Below are positions 6,971 to 9,110 of a DNA stretch of 9,110 nucleotides, piece after piece (position 1 is the first letter of the stretch; each line of letters starts with the position of its first letter). Source of the stretch: Bacteroidia bacterium (GTDB lineage Bacteria; Bacteroidota; Bacteroidia; Flavobacteriales; Flavobacteriaceae); assembly GCA_018679315.1 (NCBI GenBank), contig JAHHLF010000332.1:1-9110 (forward strand), in the 5' to 3' direction. The notes beneath the pieces are model-generated. The model was given only the letters and a program-made list of their open reading frames with translations, was not told where the DNA came from and did not search any database. Both the position numbers and the translations under genes were made by a program.

Positions 6971-7003
6971 GGTATAAAAACCTAATAACCAGTACTCTAA
7001 TCA

Positions 7004-7468
7004 ATGGAAAATAGATCTGCCAGAAATATGTGGGGCGATTATCTGGATAAGCATCTGGAACATGCTTTTGCAGAGGAACCCAAGGTTACGCATTTCTGTG
7101 ATAATGAGAAAGATTCCAAAACGTGTTTGAAGCTGGTGCTTGCCGGTAAAAAAAGAGCGACAAGCCACTCCTTGCTTGGCCTTCAGAACAGAAAAGAAGT
7201 ACTGCCTAAGATCGGAGATTTCACGATAATTACGGATTGGGAGGGCAAAGCCAAATGTATAATCCGCACTACTTCGGTAAGAATGAAGCCTTTTTTCAGT
7301 ATTACTGATGAGTATGCCCGAATAGAGGGCGAAGGAGACGGCTCTCTTGAATATTGGAAGAAAACCCATTGGGACTATTACCAACGAGAGTTAGCGTCCT
7401 TTGGCCGGGTTCCAGTCGATAGTATGATCGTCGTTTGCGAGGAATTCGAGAAAGTATATCCCGTTTAG
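7004..7468 (+). CDS. ASCH domain-containing protein
   Basis: The 154-residue soluble protein has the features of bacterial ASCH-domain proteins: LVLAGKKRATSHSLLG at about 45-60, GDFTIITDWEGKAKCIIRTT at 71-90, and EGEGDGSLEYWKKTHWDYY at 108-126. The PUA-like ASCH fold binds RNA, and at least one bacterial member has been reported to be a ribonuclease; most are uncharacterised. Conserved Lys49, Lys50, Arg51 and Thr53 form the usual basic motif of the family. The ATG is fixed because an in-frame TAA lies one codon upstream. This gene is on the opposite strand from all its neighbours and sits in the middle of a sugar-catabolic set. Its TAG stop overlaps the stop of the convergent oxidoreductase gene, with no terminator between them. 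Its connection to sugar metabolism is unknown. Confidence 0.88.
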   Translation: MENRSARNMWGDYLDKHLEHAFAEEPKVTHFCDNEKDSKTCLKLVLAGKKRATSHSLLGLQNRKEVLPKIGDFTIITDWEGKAKCIIRTTSVRMKPFFSITDEYARIEGEGDGSLEYWKKTHWDYYQRELASFGRVPVDSMIVVCEEFEKVYPV

Positions 7469-8604
7469 TCTTCCAGATCTATCCAAACATTACCCCCCTT
7501 GTGTGAAGCAACCGTAGCTTCCACAAAATTCAACCCGCGCACGCCATCTTCCATAGTAGGATATTCAGCAGGATCATAAGATTGACCCCTAATAGCTTTG
7601 GCTGCACCCAGATATATATTCGCCATGGAGTCAAAGATACCCTCGGGATGGCCTGGTGGTAATTTAGTTCCTGCCAGGGAAAGCTCAGAATTGTATCCAT
7701 GCCCGGGCTTGTAGATCTGAGTGGGTTCCGTATCACTTAATTTGTATAGGAAATTGGGTTTTTCCTGTTCCCATCGAAAGGCAGCTTTTTCTCCATAAAT
7801 AGCTATTGCCAGCCCATTTTCTTCTCCAGTTGCGACCTGACTCGCCCGGATTACTCCTTTGACATGTGAATCTAATCGTATCAACACATTGCCATCTACG
7901 TCCATCACATTATCGTCGTAGAGATAATTGAAATCCGCTAATAGGGATTTCACTTTTAAGCCGGTCGTATATTCGATCATATTAAATGCATGTGTGCCAA
8001 TATCGCCCATACAACAGCTAATCCCGGCTTTCTCAGGATCGAGACGCCATACCGAAGCTCTTTGCTCCGGGTCGTGAATGACAGGGTTGATCCATCCCTG
8101 GTAGTATCGTGCATCAACTTTATGGATCTTACCCAGGGCACCCGCCTTGATCATTTCCTTCATTTGACGGACCATGGGATAACCGGTATAGGTATGTGTC
8201 AAAGCAAATACTTTGCCCGAAGCCCTGTGAATCGCCTGCAATTCATGTGCTTCTTCCAGGGTCATTGTCATGGGTTTTTCGCAAATCACATGAAAGCCAT
8301 TTTCGAGTAATTTCCTGGCCATGGGATAATGCAAAAAATTTGGCGTAAGCACCGAACATACCTGGATACGCTGGTCTTCCGGCAACTTCATCTCCTCTTC
8401 AATAAATGTGTCAAAGTCTTTATATACCCTGTCTGTAGGTACATCGATCTCATTTGCAAACTCAAGGTTTCCTTCGTAATCGATACTAAAGACGCCTCCG
8501 ACTATTTGATAGTTGTCATTAATAAAAGAAGCGATTCGATGAAGAATACCTATTAAGGAATCACCACCACCTCCAATGAGTCCAAGTCTTATTTTTTTTG
8601 GCAT
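7465..8604 (-). CDS. Gfo/Idh/MocA family oxidoreductase
   Basis: This NAD(P)-dependent sugar oxidoreductase has 379 residues. The N-terminal Rossmann domain starts RLGLIGGGGDSLIG (6-19), with a double-glycine loop at 11-14. CEKP at 109-111 supplies the conserved Lys110. The C-terminal substrate domain has GDIGTHAFN, with the expected catalytic Asp201 and His205. There is no Tat or lipoprotein signal, so it is cytoplasmic. Members oxidise or reduce a sugar hydroxyl, frequently at C3, through tightly bound NAD. In this cluster it could form or reduce a 3-keto sugar, an inference from the DUF1080 and isomerase neighbours. It starts 8 bases after the transporter stop, so the two form one operon. 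The gene ends with TAA overlapping the ASCH stop. The cofactor preference and substrate cannot be told from sequence. Confidence 0.93.
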   Translation of the reverse strand: MPKKIRLGLIGGGGDSLIGILHRIASFINDNYQIVGGVFSIDYEGNLEFANEIDVPTDRVYKDFDTFIEEEMKLPEDQRIQVCSVLTPNFLHYPMARKLLENGFHVICEKPMTMTLEEAHELQAIHRASGKVFALTHTYTGYPMVRQMKEMIKAGALGKIHKVDARYYQGWINPVIHDPEQRASVWRLDPEKAGISCCMGDIGTHAFNMIEYTTGLKVKSLLADFNYLYDDNVMDVDGNVLIRLDSHVKGVIRASQVATGEENGLAIAIYGEKAAFRWEQEKPNFLYKLSDTEPTQIYKPGHGYNSELSLAGTKLPPGHPEGIFDSMANIYLGAAKAIRGQSYDPAEYPTMEDGVRGLNFVEATVASHKGGNVWIDLED

Positions 8605-8612
8605 AGCTGGGT

Positions 8613-9110
8613 CTATTTTTTATATTCTATTTTCTCATTCTTGAACAGCAAAGCAAACAACACCGCCACGGCAAATGCGAAAACACCAGGGATACGCCAG
8701 ATATCCTTCCATTCATGACTGTTTTCTGTCAAGGCATAGAAATCTGTGATCTGTCCGGCAACCCAAAATCCTATCAGCATACCCAAACCATAGGTTGCGA
8801 GCGTAATCAATCCCTGTGCAGAACTTTTGTATTTTTCTCCGGCCTTGCTATCCGTATAGATTTGGCCGGCTACAAAGAAGAAATCATAGCAGATCCCGTG
8901 AAGTGCAATACCCATTAAGAGCATGAATGCCAATTCACCGGCATTACCATAGGCAAAAAGCAAGTATCTAAGTGACCAGGCTAGCATGCCAAGAATCAAG
9001 GTATTTTTAAATCCAAATCGTGTAAAGAACCAAGGCAACAAGAGCATAAAGACAACTTCCGAAGCTTGTCCGATCGTCATCTTCCCTGCTACATTAGACA
9101 CCCCTAATTC
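8613..9110 (-). CDS. MFS transporter, nucleoside:H+ symporter type, C-terminal part (partial)
   Basis: The frame is open to the window edge, so the N-terminal part is missing; about 165 residues and a TAG stop remain. The GTG at 9099-9101 is an internal Val codon, not a start. Five or so hydrophobic helices are seen, including FMLLLPWFFTRFGF, TLILGMLAWSLRYLLFAYG, FMLLMGIALHGICYDFFFVA, LATYGLGMLIGFWVAG and VFAFAVAVLFALLF. The GICYDFFFVAGQIYTD and SSAQGL stretches are typical of NupG-like nucleoside:H+ symporters. In Bacteroidota this family is often found beside Gfo/Idh and isomerase genes and probably imports sugars or glycosides rather than nucleosides; that is inference. It lies immediately upstream of the oxidoreductase (8-base gap) in the same operon. 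Confidence 0.87.
   Translation of the reverse strand, partial: ELGVSNVAGKMTIGQASEVVFMLLLPWFFTRFGFKNTLILGMLAWSLRYLLFAYGNAGELAFMLLMGIALHGICYDFFFVAGQIYTDSKAGEKYKSSAQGLITLATYGLGMLIGFWVAGQITDFYALTENSHEWKDIWRIPGVFAFAVAVLFALLFKNEKIEYKK

Larger units (their letters stand above)
6809..7003. other. Divergent intergenic region, isomerase (-) / ASCH (+)
   Basis: These 195 bases are the longest gene-free stretch and must contain the start signals for both flanking genes. The region is AT-rich and holds two inverted repeats (6846-6868 and 6955-6970). AAGGA (minus strand of 6814-6818) is the likely ribosome-binding site of the isomerase. I found no exact TAnnTTTG promoter box on either strand; TAGCTTTC at 6873-6880 (+) is a one-mismatch candidate only. 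No regulator gene, small RNA or riboswitch fold was recognised. Confidence 0.6.

Noticed and set aside
9099..9101. GTG as the start of the MFS transporter
   Set aside because: The frame continues to the window edge and the protein would lack most of its membrane helices; the gene is simply cut by the window end.

Overview
The window looks like chromosomal DNA of a marine-type member of the Flavobacteriaceae (Bacteroidota). Three things point there: recognisable flavobacterial protein families, moderately AT-rich intergenic DNA in which only one start shows a clear Shine-Dalgarno-like sequence, and a Bacteroidota-type -7 promoter box (TAnnTTTG) upstream of yicC. The DNA is densely coding. No rRNA, tRNA, CRISPR array, insertion sequence or phage gene was recognised, and no gene-free stretch exceeds about 200 bases.

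Layout. (1) Positions 1-630 (+) hold the C-terminal part of a PiT-type inorganic phosphate transporter, ended by a strong hairpin terminator. (2) Positions 641-2419 (-) hold a complete Na+/phosphate cotransporter of the NptA type, convergent with the first gene. (3) Positions 2511-4570 (-) hold a housekeeping set transcribed yicC, gmk, nadD: an RNase-type YicC protein, guanylate kinase and nicotinate-nucleotide adenylyltransferase. (4) Positions 4606-4965 (-) hold a small SdpI-like membrane protein. (5) Positions 4989-6808 (-) hold a DUF1080 lipoprotein and a sugar isomerase/epimerase-like TIM barrel. (6) Positions 6809-7003 are a divergent regulatory gap with two inverted repeats. (7) Positions 7004-7468 (+) hold an ASCH-domain protein. 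(8) Positions 7465-9110 (-) hold a Gfo/Idh/MocA oxidoreductase and the C-terminal part of a nucleoside:H+ symporter-type MFS transporter that runs off the window.

How the genes work together. The MFS transporter, Gfo/Idh/MocA oxidoreductase, xylose-isomerase-like barrel and DUF1080 lipoprotein form a sugar-catabolic set of the kind linked in Bacteroidota to 3-keto-glycoside chemistry: a sugar hydroxyl is oxidised, the activated glycoside is cleaved, and the product is imported and processed. The oppositely oriented ASCH gene splits this set into two transcription units. The phosphate transporters and the yicC-gmk-nadD group are core functions. I see no clearly new multi-gene system. The most noteworthy points are the split sugar module with its candidate operators, and the terminator that doubles as the lysine-rich tail of the cotransporter.
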